Origin: Bacteroidota bacterium
GTDB taxonomy: Bacteria > Bacteroidota > Bacteroidia > Bacteroidales > JABHKC01
Direction of reading: 5' to 3'
Assembly: GCA_018692315.1 (NCBI GenBank)
Contig: JABHKC010000028.1
Location: forward strand, 1 to 64,000
DNA: 64,000 nt
The position numbers were made by a program, and so were the translations under genes. Below are positions 46,565 through 55,732 of the stretch, in pieces. The notes beneath the pieces were generated by a model. The model made no database searches, was not told the DNA's origin, and saw only the letters and a program-made list of their open reading frames with translations. Position 1 is the first letter of the stretch. Each line of letters opens with the position of its first letter.

Positions 46565-47631
46565 TGGCATTAAATTACGGATCAGATAAAAAATCGGCAC
46601 TACAAGCAAAATTCGATGCTCAGAAAATTGCTTTTGCCCCTATTATGTTTCAGGCTGCAAAATCGCTTAGAGATTTAGGAATACTAGAAATAATCAAAAA
46701 AAATAGAAAAGGAATAACTATTCAAGAAATTGCCGAAAACTTAGACATTTCTGTTTATGGAGTTAAAGTATTGTTAGAGGCAGGTTTAAGTCTTGAAATA
46801 GTGATAGTTAAAGATGATAAATTTTTCATTACAAAAACCGGTTGGTATATTTTAAAAGATAATCTTACTCGGGTGAATATGGATTTTTCTAATGATGTAA
46901 ATTATCAAGGAATGTTTTCTCTTTCAGAGTCAGTAAAAGCTGGAAAACCAACGGGTTTGCAAACTTTTGGAGACTGGGATACTGTTTATGAGGGTTTGTC
47001 GCATTTGCCGGAAAATGTACAAAAAAGTTGGTTTAATTTCGACCATTTTTATTCCGATTATGCCTTTCCTGAAATAATGCCCATTGTATTTAGAAATAGC
47101 CCAAAAAGTATTTTAGATATTGGAGGAAACACTGGAAAATTTTCGATAAAATGTTCGGAATACAATCCGAATGTAAAAATAACAATTTTAGATTTACCCG
47201 GGCAATTGAAAAAGGCAGAAGAAAATATCAAAAAACATGATTTGGAGAATCGAATTGCTTGTTTTCCAATAAATTTGCTCGACCATTCAAAACCATATCC
47301 GAAAAATAGTGAGGTATTATGGATGAGTCAATTTTTAGATTGTTTTTCGCAAAATGATATTTATAAACTATTACTAAGAGCAAAAGAAGCCATGAATAAT
47401 TCTGCCTCATTATTCATTTTAGAAACATACTGGGATAAACAAAAATTTGAAGCATCAACATATAGTTTACATGCTACATCATTATATTTTACGAATATTG
47501 CAAATGGTTGCAGCCAAATGTATCACTCCGAAGATATGCTTAAACTTATTGAAAAAGCCGGATTATTTATAGAAGAATCTTTTGAAGATATCGGGGTAAG
47601 TCATACATTATTTAAATGTAAAAAAAATTGA
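46564..47631 (+). CDS. SAM-dependent O-methyltransferase-like protein
   Basis: The 355-residue protein has an N-terminal winged-helix-like dimerisation part (about 20-100) and a Rossmann core with ILDIGGNTGKFS and ITILDLPG. This is the layout of plant-type and acetylserotonin/hydroxyneurosporene O-methyltransferases. It could methylate the aryl hydroxyl or a ring carbon of the pigment. Overlaps with its neighbours show tight co-transcription. Confidence 0.8.
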   Translation: MALNYGSDKKSALQAKFDAQKIAFAPIMFQAAKSLRDLGILEIIKKNRKGITIQEIAENLDISVYGVKVLLEAGLSLEIVIVKDDKFFITKTGWYILKDNLTRVNMDFSNDVNYQGMFSLSESVKAGKPTGLQTFGDWDTVYEGLSHLPENVQKSWFNFDHFYSDYAFPEIMPIVFRNSPKSILDIGGNTGKFSIKCSEYNPNVKITILDLPGQLKKAEENIKKHDLENRIACFPINLLDHSKPYPKNSEVLWMSQFLDCFSQNDIYKLLLRAKEAMNNSASLFILETYWDKQKFEASTYSLHATSLYFTNIANGCSQMYHSEDMLKLIEKAGLFIEESFEDIGVSHTLFKCKKN

Positions 47632-48044
47632 TAAACCATTCTAAAATAACAGATTATATTCCACAAAGAGAACCTTTTGTTATGGTTTCTGAAATTTGTA
47701 GTGCCAATGAAAAAATGGCTATAACAAAATTTTCTTTTACTGATGATAATATTTTTTGTGCTGACGGTAATCTTCAGGAATCAGGAATTATTGAAAATAT
47801 TGCACAAACTGCAGCTGCAATGGCAGGTTACAATGCAATTTCAAAAAATGAAAAAATTAAAAATGGATTTATCGGTGGTATTAGCAATCTAAAAATATAC
47901 AATTTACCAAAATCCAATTCAGAAATTGAAACGGAAGTTTCTATTGAAAATCAAGTTATGAATGTTAACTTCATTAACGGATTCGTATGGCAAAATAAAA
48001 ATATTATTGCCGAATGTCAAATGAAGATATTTTTGGAAGACTAA
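47628..48044 (+). CDS. Hot-dog fold dehydratase-like protein
   Basis: The 138-residue protein resembles the polyene-cluster 3-hydroxyacyl-ACP dehydratases: YIPQREPFVMV, then GIIENIAQTAAAMAG with the conserved Glu. The GHFP motif of FabZ is missing; in its place is FCADGNLQE. It starts at TTG, overlapping the methyltransferase stop by 4 bases. Either it dehydrates beta-hydroxyacyl-ACP with an altered site or it is a partner for the second dehydratase at 56327. Confidence 0.72.
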   Translation: MINHSKITDYIPQREPFVMVSEICSANEKMAITKFSFTDDNIFCADGNLQESGIIENIAQTAAAMAGYNAISKNEKIKNGFIGGISNLKIYNLPKSNSEIETEVSIENQVMNVNFINGFVWQNKNIIAECQMKIFLED

Positions 48045-48093
48045 TAAACAAAAATATGTTACAACATTGTGAAATTTGGAACAGACCGTAAAT

Positions 48094-48109
48094 AGTCTGA
48101 AAGACTTTT
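48094..48109 (+). terminator. Weak hairpin in the cluster
   Basis: AGTCT and AGACT form a 5-bp stem with a 3-base loop, followed by a short T run, in the 154-bp gap after the dehydratase gene. It could reduce read-through. Confidence 0.3.
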
Positions 48110-48207
48110 GAGTTTCATTAAAGTTCTAAAAAAAATTACCAAACATTGCATCAAAATATAAAATTCGTACATTTCACACTTGATTTATTTACTAAAATTT
48201 GAAAAAA

Positions 48208-48825
48208 ATGAAAGCATTAAAATTTGTAACTATCTTCTGCCTTAGCATTCTTTTTTCAGGAATGCTTAGTGCTCAAAAAATCAAAGTAGTATCAGGCAAT
48301 CTTGATCAACTGAAAGGTCAAAAAGAATTTTTTATCCTATATGATTACTCATCGATGGGAGTTGGAAAATTTGAAAAAGAAGAAGATTATTTGAAAAAGA
48401 AAGTAAGCGATTATAATAAAAAAGAAAGAGGCAAAGGAGATCGTTGGAAAAAAGCATGGATAAATGATAGAGAATATAGATTTCAGCCTAAATTTGAACA
48501 ATTAATAAATAAATATTTGAAATCATCAAAAGTTTATGTTTCAGAAGAAAACGCAGATGCAAAATATACTATGATTGTAAAAACGACCTTCACAGAGCCT
48601 GGATTTAATGTTTACGTAACAAGAAAACCTGCTGTTATTAATGTCATTATTGATATAGTTGAAACAAAAAATCCGGAAAATGTTGTTGTGTCAATTAGCT
48701 CTAAAAACAATAAAGGTACAGCCCTCGGAATGAACGATATGGATACGGGAGTGAGAATTACTGAAGCTTATGCAAAATGCGGAAAAGAAATTGGAAAATA
48801 TTTGTCTAAAAAAGCTTTCAAATGA
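48208..48825 (+). CDS. Secreted protein of unknown function
   Basis: From the ATG at 48208 the protein is 205 residues with a signal peptide ending about GMLSAQ. The mature chain is basic (KKKVSDYNKKERGKG) and has a C-terminal region with AYAKCGKEIGKYL. I do not recognise a family. The gene ends in an ATGA overlap with the barrel protein gene, so the two are paired. They sit inside the pigment cluster after a 154-bp gap. Confidence 0.65.
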   Translation: MKALKFVTIFCLSILFSGMLSAQKIKVVSGNLDQLKGQKEFFILYDYSSMGVGKFEKEEDYLKKKVSDYNKKERGKGDRWKKAWINDREYRFQPKFEQLINKYLKSSKVYVSEENADAKYTMIVKTTFTEPGFNVYVTRKPAVINVIIDIVETKNPENVVVSISSKNNKGTALGMNDMDTGVRITEAYAKCGKEIGKYLSKKAFK

Positions 48826-49466
48826 AAAGACTAATAACACTTTCGTTAATAATTATTAGTATGAGTCTGTCAATAAGTTCTCAGGCTCAAACTAATATTA
48901 TCACAGAAAATAGAATAAATAAGCATTTATATTTTGGAGTTGGATACAGTTTTGGATTTTTTTTCCCTGTTGATGTAAACGATTATATTTTTGAAAAAAC
49001 AGATTATTTTTACATGACAGAAGGAACTGCAGATTTGTTTTCAAATTATGCCGGGCGAATTTTACTGACTTATCGAATAAACAGAACATTTGATTTATCT
49101 GCAATAGCCGAATATGCTTTTGCACCAAAATATATAATAATGATTGGAGAGGAGGATATATATTTTCATTTTGACAGATTTTCTCCCGGAATTGTTGCGA
49201 AATTGCATATTCCAATAGGATCGGGCAAACATTCATTATTCGTGGCTCCGGGAGTTCATTATAGTTTCTTGAAATTTGAAGAATTTGAAGCAAATACTTT
49301 GGGAGGGAAATTTCAAACAGGGGTGAATTTAAATTTCAGAAAAAATATTTTACAACCATTTGTGAGTTTCGATTACATAAAAGCAAGAGATAAATCTAAT
49401 TTTTATTATCAGGAATTTGAATTGAGTTACACTGGTATCCAAATAGGAGTCGATTTTAGTTTTTAA
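48822..49466 (+). CDS. Outer-membrane beta-barrel-like protein
   Basis: The 214-residue protein has a signal peptide (cleaved about SSQAQ) and amphipathic strands such as HLYFGVGYSFGFF, FVAPGVHYSFL and a C-terminal YTGIQIGVDFSF ending in Phe. This fits a small eight-stranded barrel. Its function is unknown; pairing with the preceding secreted protein suggests a joint envelope role. Confidence 0.7.
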   Translation: MKRLITLSLIIISMSLSISSQAQTNIITENRINKHLYFGVGYSFGFFFPVDVNDYIFEKTDYFYMTEGTADLFSNYAGRILLTYRINRTFDLSAIAEYAFAPKYIIMIGEEDIYFHFDRFSPGIVAKLHIPIGSGKHSLFVAPGVHYSFLKFEEFEANTLGGKFQTGVNLNFRKNILQPFVSFDYIKARDKSNFYYQEFELSYTGIQIGVDFSF

Positions 49467-49504
49467 AAGGCATATTTGCCTGCCAAAATATTTGATATAA
49501 ATAA

Positions 49505-49936
49505 ATGACTGAAAGGGTAAAACTTATAAGTAGAGTTGAAACTAAAACACGTTTTAGCGAGGTTGATTCAATGGGGGTTGTTTGGCATGGAAATTATGTA
49601 AAATATCTTGAAGATGGTAGAGAATCTTTTGGAGATGAGTTTCAATTTGGTTATTTCGATGTTTATAAATTTGGACTTACAACTCCAATTGTAAAGCTGA
49701 ATATGAATTACAAGCATATGATAAAATATGGAGAAAAAGTAATTATTGAAACGGAATATGTTCCTACCGAGGCTGCGAAAATAATTTTCAATTACAGAAT
49801 TATTAACGCAGCTACAAATATATTGGCACTTGCCGCAAACAGCACTCAGGTCTTTTTAAATACACAAGGAGAACTTCAACTTACAAACCCCGAATTTTAT
49901 TTAGAATGGAAAAAAAAATGGAACTTGATCAAATAA
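49505..49936 (+). CDS. Acyl-CoA/ACP thioesterase, 4HBT family
   Basis: The 143-residue hot-dog thioesterase has the 4-hydroxybenzoyl-CoA type motif VDSMGVVWHGNYVKYLEDGRE, with the active-site Asp. It could release a finished or stalled acyl chain. Similar thioesterases are part of aryl-polyene clusters. Confidence 0.85.
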   Translation: MTERVKLISRVETKTRFSEVDSMGVVWHGNYVKYLEDGRESFGDEFQFGYFDVYKFGLTTPIVKLNMNYKHMIKYGEKVIIETEYVPTEAAKIIFNYRIINAATNILALAANSTQVFLNTQGELQLTNPEFYLEWKKKWNLIK

Positions 49937-50031
49937 AGAAAAAATATATGGATGCAAAATAGTGATTTTTTGAAAAAAGTCATACTGACAGACGAATTTG
50001 CTAGCACAATTTTCCAAAACAACATCAAGAG

Positions 50032-51156
50032 ATGAAGGTATTTATTGAAGCAAATAATATAATTTCCTCTTTGGGATTTTCTACAAATGAAAATTTCAAT
50101 AATATTCTTAATGGTGAAATTGGTATAAAAACTTGCACAAATAAACATTTGTCCTCCAAAGCTTTTCCTGCTTCGTTTATTGATAATTATAAAATAAATG
50201 AAAATTTTCAAAGCATCGAAAATAAAACCAAATATACACGTTTTGAAAAACTTTCAATTCTTTCGGTAAATGAAGCTCTTAACAATTCTTCTGCAATAGT
50301 TTCCGATTCTCGAACCCTTTTTATTTTATCAACAACAAAAGGAAATATTGAATTGTTAGACAATAATTTACCAGAGGATTTTCCTGAAGAGCGACTAAAT
50401 TTATTCACTACAGCAAAAACAATTTCCGATTTTTTTAAGATAAAAATTCCTCCAATGATTGTTTCAAATGCTTGTATTTCAGGCGTTGCAGCAATTGTTT
50501 TAGGTCAAAGATTAATCAATCAAGGACATTATGATAATGTAATAGTTAACGGTACAGATGTGCTTTCAAAATTTGTTGTTTCGGGTTTTCAATCATTTTT
50601 GTCATTAAGTACAAATCCTTGCAAACCCTTCGATATCAATAGAGATGGTTTAAGTTTGGGTGAAGGTTCAGCAACAATTATTCTCACAAAAAACAAAACC
50701 AATATTGAAATTGCAGATGGGGCCACCAGTAACGATGCTAATCATATTTCAGGTCCTTCGCGAACAGGCGAGGGCTTGCTAATTGCAATAAATAAGGCAA
50801 CAAAAAACTATAAAAATATTGATTGTATTTCAGCACACGGCACTGCCACTCCTTATAACGATGATATGGAATCAAACGCAATTTCGCGTGCTGGTTTTCA
50901 ATCGGTTCCAACCAATAGTCTCAAAGGTTATTTTGGACATACATTAGGTGCAGCCGGGCTTATTGAATCTATAATCAGCCTCGAATCAATTAAAAATAAT
51001 ACTCTAATCAAAACCGCAAATTGTACTACTCCAGGCACCGTTGAAAAAATTAATATTATCCTGAAAACAGAAAATCAAAAACTTAATTCCTTATTAAAAC
51101 TTGCCTCAGGATTTGGTGGTTGCAATGCAGCTGCCTTATTTTTAAAACATGAATAA
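50032..51156 (+). CDS. Beta-ketoacyl-ACP synthase, FabF-like, second of cluster
   Basis: The 374-residue condensing enzyme has the triad Cys148 (SNACISGVAA), His269 (SAHGTATPYND) and His303 (FGHTLGAAG). It is shorter than FabF by about 35 residues but has the full active site. It overlaps the next gene, a half-length ketosynthase-like protein, by 8 bases, suggesting the two products form a pair. Confidence 0.85.
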   Translation: MKVFIEANNIISSLGFSTNENFNNILNGEIGIKTCTNKHLSSKAFPASFIDNYKINENFQSIENKTKYTRFEKLSILSVNEALNNSSAIVSDSRTLFILSTTKGNIELLDNNLPEDFPEERLNLFTTAKTISDFFKIKIPPMIVSNACISGVAAIVLGQRLINQGHYDNVIVNGTDVLSKFVVSGFQSFLSLSTNPCKPFDINRDGLSLGEGSATIILTKNKTNIEIADGATSNDANHISGPSRTGEGLLIAINKATKNYKNIDCISAHGTATPYNDDMESNAISRAGFQSVPTNSLKGYFGHTLGAAGLIESIISLESIKNNTLIKTANCTTPGTVEKINIILKTENQKLNSLLKLASGFGGCNAAALFLKHE

Positions 51157-51760
51157 ACGATATATACAAAAACATATAAAGCTTGTAAACAATACGGTTT
51201 TTATAAATTTAGAAAAAATATTCTTAGTGAATAAAAATGAATTATTTTCAAATTTTGCAAAATCAGTATATAAAAATTATGAGATTAAATATCGCAAATT
51301 CTACAAGATGGATGCATTAAGCAAACTTGGTTTTCTATCTGCCGAAATTCTTTTACAAGATATAAACCTTGATGAATTTAGTCCTGAAGACATAGCAATA
51401 ATTTGTGCTAATTCGTCATCTTCTTTACACACAGATAAAAATTATCAAAAAACCATTTCGGAAATTCCAAGTCCATCTGTTTTTGTATATACTTTACCCA
51501 ATATTGTTACCGGCGAAATTTGTATAAAAAATAACATAAAAGGAGAATCGTTATTTTTTATTCAAGAAAAATTTGATATTCAATTCATTTACAAATATGT
51601 AGATTCCCTTTTTGAAAATACAAGCACAAAACTTTGCATTACGGGATGGATAGAATTAAATGCAAATGAAGAATATCAAGCAGATTTGTATTTAATTTCT
51701 ACCAGTAAAACTGATTTAGAATTTAATGAAACCAATTTAAATAAAACACATAACTCATGA
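51149..51760 (+). CDS. Half-length ketosynthase-like protein without active-site residues
   Basis: The 203-residue protein resembles the N-terminal half of a ketosynthase (IICANSSSSLHTD, FVYTLPNIVTGEICI) but has neither the catalytic Cys nor the His pair. The order in the operon (ketosynthase, half ketosynthase, ACP) and overlaps at both ends suggest a structural partner of the preceding enzyme. An inactive relic is possible, but the frame is intact. Confidence 0.65.
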   Translation: MNKRYIQKHIKLVNNTVFINLEKIFLVNKNELFSNFAKSVYKNYEIKYRKFYKMDALSKLGFLSAEILLQDINLDEFSPEDIAIICANSSSSLHTDKNYQKTISEIPSPSVFVYTLPNIVTGEICIKNNIKGESLFFIQEKFDIQFIYKYVDSLFENTSTKLCITGWIELNANEEYQADLYLISTSKTDLEFNETNLNKTHNS

Positions 51761-52017
51761 ATGAATTATTCGAAAACTTAAAAATACAGTTAATCGAACT
51801 GCTAAATTTAGAAGATATTGAATCCGATGAAATCGGTACAGTTGAACCTCTTTTTGGCGATGGTTTAGGCTTAGATTCTATCGACGCATTAGAAATTATT
51901 GTTCTTTTGGAAAAAGAATACGGTTTAAAAATCGAAAATCCGAAAGATGGGAAAGAAATAATGTATTCAATAGAAACTTTAGGCAAGTTCATTACTAAAA
52001 ATCAGGAGAGAAAATAA
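51757..52017 (+). CDS. Acyl carrier protein, second of cluster
   Basis: The 86-residue acidic protein has the site GLGLDSIDALE (Ser41). The GDGLGLDSID pattern is like the carriers in aryl-polyene clusters. Its start overlaps the end of the half-ketosynthase gene and it is followed by the third ketosynthase. Confidence 0.9.
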   Translation: MNELFENLKIQLIELLNLEDIESDEIGTVEPLFGDGLGLDSIDALEIIVLLEKEYGLKIENPKDGKEIMYSIETLGKFITKNQERK

Positions 52018-52037
52018 CAAATTTGAAGCTTCACTTT

Positions 52038-53231
52038 ATGCAAAAAGATATTTTTGTAACAGGAGTTGGAATAATTTCTGCGATAGGAAACAATACTGAA
52101 CAATGTTTTGAATCTCTTAGAAACAAAAAGTCTGGCTTGGGTTCAATAGAAATTCTGCAAACCAAACACAAAGATAAAATCAAAGTAGGAGAAGTCAAAT
52201 TAACTAATTATCAGCTATTAGATATATTAGGTTTGTCGCATTCTCAAATAAAAAAATATTCCAGAACTTCTTTGTTGGGAATAATTGCTTCAAACGAAGC
52301 TGTTAATAATTCCGGAATCGACGTAAAAGATGAGGAATTAAAAACCGGATTAATTTCAGCCACTACAGTCGGAGGAATGGATAAAACAGAAATCGAAATT
52401 GCTGACCAAAAAGCAACCCCTGATTTTTTATTGACGCATCCCTGTGGCGATTCTACAAATAAAATTTGTGATTATATTGGAATTGATGCTTACAGAACAA
52501 CCATAAGCACCGCTTGTTCTTCCGGAAATAATGCCATTATTCATGGAATAAAACTTATCAGGCATGGAATTATTGATAGAGCTATAGTTGGAGGGGTGGA
52601 TGCATTATCAAAATTTACTCTTAATGGATTTAATTCATTAATGATTTTAGATAAAGAATTTTGTAAACCCTTTGATAAAAATAGAATGGGGCTTAATCTT
52701 GGCGAGGGTGCAGGTTTTCTTGTAATTGAATCCGAAAAATCTCTTAAAAAGAGGAGGAAACAAGCTATATGCAAGATTTTAGGATATGCAAATGCAAACG
52801 ATGCATATCATCAAACAGCCTCATCGCCGGAAGGAGAAGGAGCATTTATAGCAATGAGTGCAGCCTTGAAAATGAGTAATTTGCAATATAATGAAATAGA
52901 TTATATTAATGCTCATGGCACAGCAACTCCAAATAATGATTTGTCGGAAGGGCTTGCAATAAAGCGAGTTTTTGAAGAAAAATTACCAAAATTTAGTTCT
53001 ACAAAAGCATATACCGGACATGGTTTGGGGGCAGCAGCAGGAATTGAAGCCGTATTTTCTGTTTTGTCGATACAGAAAGGAATGATTTTCCCAAATCTGA
53101 ATTTTGAATCTGTCATTCCTGAACTTAATATTAGACCACAAACAGAGCTAAAAGAAGCAAATGTTAGGAATGTATTATCAAATTCGTTTGGTTTTGGAGG
53201 AAATAATTCATCAATTATCTTTTCAAAATAA
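52038..53231 (+). CDS. Beta-ketoacyl-ACP synthase, FabF-like, third of cluster
   Basis: From the ATG at 52038 the protein is 397 residues with an intact triad: Cys160 (STACSSGNN), His293 (NAHGTATPNND) and His328 (YTGHGLGAAAG). It is the best candidate for the chain-extending ketosynthase. The next gene encodes a relative with Gln in place of the Cys, so together they resemble a ketosynthase/chain-length-factor pair. Confidence 0.9.
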   Translation: MQKDIFVTGVGIISAIGNNTEQCFESLRNKKSGLGSIEILQTKHKDKIKVGEVKLTNYQLLDILGLSHSQIKKYSRTSLLGIIASNEAVNNSGIDVKDEELKTGLISATTVGGMDKTEIEIADQKATPDFLLTHPCGDSTNKICDYIGIDAYRTTISTACSSGNNAIIHGIKLIRHGIIDRAIVGGVDALSKFTLNGFNSLMILDKEFCKPFDKNRMGLNLGEGAGFLVIESEKSLKKRRKQAICKILGYANANDAYHQTASSPEGEGAFIAMSAALKMSNLQYNEIDYINAHGTATPNNDLSEGLAIKRVFEEKLPKFSSTKAYTGHGLGAAAGIEAVFSVLSIQKGMIFPNLNFESVIPELNIRPQTELKEANVRNVLSNSFGFGGNNSSIIFSK

Positions 53232-53236
53232 GTAAC

Positions 53237-54286
53237 ATGAATGTATTTATAAACTCTACAGAAGCTATCACAGCTCAAAATACATTTGATTCAAATGAAT
53301 TTCTGAGAAATTTAAAGAAACCTGAGAAAAATTATTTTACCTGTTTAAACCCAAACTATAAAAATTACATTAATCCAAAATTGCTGCGGCGAATGAGCAA
53401 AATTGTTAGAATGGGAGTCGCTTGTTCCATTCAAGTTTTGCAAAAAGCTAATATTGAACAACCCGATGCTATAATTATTGGAACAGGTTTGGGTTGCATT
53501 GACGATACTATAAAATTCTTGAATCAGATTATCGAAAATGATGAATCTTTACTAAATCCAACCCCTTTTATACAATCGACACATAATACTGTTTCGGGGC
53601 AAATTGCTTTATTGTTGACTTGTAAAAACTACAATTTTACTTTTTCGCAACAAGCAGCTTCTTTCGAGACAGCTCTTATTGATGCATTTTTGATGCTTCA
53701 GGAAAAAAATGAGAGCAATATTCTTTTAGGTGGATTAGACGAAATTACAGAGACAAGTTATTCTTTGATGGAAAAAGTCGGTTGTACGAAAGTTCCAGTT
53801 GATGATATTTTTACTACAAAAACCAAGGGATATATTCCGGGAGAAGGAGCTGGTTTTTTCACTTTATCAAATATAGTTTCTGAAAAAAATATTGCATGTT
53901 TGAAAGGAGTTTCTGTTTTTAATAATGACAATAATGGGAATTTACTTGAAGACCTCCAAGCTTTATTTTCAAAAAATAATGTTTCAATTGCAGATATTGA
54001 TGTTTTAATTTCCGGAATGAATGGAGATTTTTATGAAGATAGAAATTATTCTTCTATTCAAAAAGTATTTCAAACTAGTATTCATCTGGCATACAAACAT
54101 TTGATTGGAGAATTTGATACTGCTTCATGTTTTGCAATGTACATAGGAACGAAAATATTTCAAAGCCAAATAATTCCAGAAGCATTAAAAATTAATGGTA
54201 CTAAAAGAAATTTTATTAAAAATATTTTAATCCATAATTACAATAATGAACACAAACATTCTTTTATAATTTTATCTAAATGTTGA
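53237..54286 (+). CDS. Ketosynthase-like chain-length-factor homologue (Gln for Cys)
   Basis: The 349-residue protein has a ketosynthase fold (GTGLGCIDDT, ILLGGLDEIT, YIPGEGAGFF). At the nucleophile position it has Gln139 (SQQAASFETAL), as the chain-length factors of type II polyketide synthases do. The two catalytic His motifs are also absent. It follows the third ketosynthase by 5 bp. It probably forms a heterodimer that sets polyene length, like the CLF partner in aryl-polyene systems. Confidence 0.78.
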   Translation: MNVFINSTEAITAQNTFDSNEFLRNLKKPEKNYFTCLNPNYKNYINPKLLRRMSKIVRMGVACSIQVLQKANIEQPDAIIIGTGLGCIDDTIKFLNQIIENDESLLNPTPFIQSTHNTVSGQIALLLTCKNYNFTFSQQAASFETALIDAFLMLQEKNESNILLGGLDEITETSYSLMEKVGCTKVPVDDIFTTKTKGYIPGEGAGFFTLSNIVSEKNIACLKGVSVFNNDNNGNLLEDLQALFSKNNVSIADIDVLISGMNGDFYEDRNYSSIQKVFQTSIHLAYKHLIGEFDTASCFAMYIGTKIFQSQIIPEALKINGTKRNFIKNILIHNYNNEHKHSFIILSKC

Positions 54287-55038
54287 AATTCAGGATTTTA
54301 GTAATTGCCTATTGCATTTTTTTGATTTTATCTTTAGTTTTTGTATTTGAGTTTTTTCAATTACTTATTCTATTATCTGTTTCTACTATTGTATTTATTT
54401 GTACAATTATTTGGGGAGTGTATAATATTCAATCTCAGATGTTTCTGAAAACTTACAACTCAAATCATGATATTGAAGATAAAATTGCAATTACTTTTGA
54501 TGATGGTCCGCACAAAAAAAACACTCCAAAACTTTTAGATTTACTGAAAAAACACAAAGCAAAAGCATCATTTTTTTTAATAGGTTCAAATATTTCAGAA
54601 AATAAAAAAATCGCAGAAAAAATATTTGCCGATGGTCATTTAATTGGAAACCATTCATATTTTCACAGTAAATTGTTCCCGCTAAAATTACCAAACAGAA
54701 TCAGGAAAGAGCTTGAAAAGGCTCAAGAAGAAATAAGAAAAACTACCTTTCAAGAAAACCAATATTTTCGACCACCCTATGGAGTTACTAATCCTTTTGT
54801 TGCCAAAGGAATTTTAAGATTCAATTTTAAAGTTATTGGATGGAGTATAAGGTCTTTTGATACAACAAATAAAAGTAAAGAATCTATTTTAAAACGTATT
54901 ACGAAAAATCTTAAAGGAGGTGATATAATTCTGTTGCACGATAGAACTGTACATGTTTGTTGGCTTACAGAAGGAATACTCAAATATTTAAAAAAAAACA
55001 AACTAAAAGCTGTTACAGTTGATGAACTTTTTAGTTAA
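54280..55038 (+). CDS. Polysaccharide deacetylase family protein (NodB-like)
   Basis: The 252-residue protein has two N-terminal membrane segments and the NodB motifs TFDDGPH, HSYFH (metal-binding His pair), FRPPYG and ILLHD. It should deacetylate an acetylated sugar or related substrate outside the inner membrane. Its place in the cluster suggests a role in modifying the pigment's anchor or a glycan. Its start overlaps the preceding stop by 7 bases. Confidence 0.87.
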   Translation: MLKFRILVIAYCIFLILSLVFVFEFFQLLILLSVSTIVFICTIIWGVYNIQSQMFLKTYNSNHDIEDKIAITFDDGPHKKNTPKLLDLLKKHKAKASFFLIGSNISENKKIAEKIFADGHLIGNHSYFHSKLFPLKLPNRIRKELEKAQEEIRKTTFQENQYFRPPYGVTNPFVAKGILRFNFKVIGWSIRSFDTTNKSKESILKRITKNLKGGDIILLHDRTVHVCWLTEGILKYLKKNKLKAVTVDELFS

Positions 55039-55096
55039 CGTTTATATGAAAATCTAAAACGAAAATCGAAAAAACACATTTCAAATTCTTAAATAC

Positions 55097-55732
55097 ATGA
55101 AACACAACATTTTAGTTTTATTTCTTCTAATTAGTTTAAATTTATTTTCACAGAAAAAAAACAATTTTATTCCAATAGAAAATATCAAAGAATTGGAGCA
55201 AAAACTTAATGCTAAATCTGCTGAAATTAATACGATTAAAAGCGATTTTATTCAAGAAAAACATTTGGCTTTTTTGAATGATACAATTATTACGAAAGGG
55301 AAATTTTGGTTCAAAAAAGAAAATCAATTAAGATGGGAATATACAAGTCCGTTTGAATATATTATTGTTATCAACAGTGGTAAATTTATTATTAAAGATG
55401 AAGAGAAAATTAGCGAATTCGATATTAATTCAAACCAAGCGTTTCAAGAAGTTAATAGTTTAATAATCAGTTCCGTAAAAGGTTCGCTTTTAGAGGAAGA
55501 CAAATTTGAAATAGATGCTTTTGAAAACTCTACAACATATTTTGTATCGCTTATTCCTTTAGATGAGGAAATGAAAAATATTTTGAATAAAATTGAATTG
55601 TATTTCGATATTTCAAGCTTGAATATTTCAAAAGTAAAAATGATTGAAAATGAAGATGATTACACCATAATTTCTTTTACAAACAGAAAATTAAATGAGA
55701 GTGTTCCGGCAAATATTTTTATTCTCAATTAG
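55097..55732 (+). CDS. LolA-like outer-membrane lipoprotein carrier
   Basis: The 211-residue protein has a signal peptide (cleaved about LNLFSQ) and the LolA-fold start TIKSDFIQEKHLAFLNDTIITKGKFWF followed by NQLRWEYTSPF. LolA proteins shuttle acylated molecules across the periplasm. LolA-like genes are part of aryl-polyene and flexirubin clusters, where they would carry the hydrophobic pigment. Confidence 0.85.
   Translation: MKHNILVLFLLISLNLFSQKKNNFIPIENIKELEQKLNAKSAEINTIKSDFIQEKHLAFLNDTIITKGKFWFKKENQLRWEYTSPFEYIIVINSGKFIIKDEEKISEFDINSNQAFQEVNSLIISSVKGSLLEEDKFEIDAFENSTTYFVSLIPLDEEMKNILNKIELYFDISSLNISKVKMIENEDDYTIISFTNRKLNESVPANIFILN

Noticed and set aside
48901-49293. Minus-strand ORF (130 codons) opposite the barrel protein gene
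   Set aside because: Shadow of the plus-strand operon; no motif and no promoter-like box.
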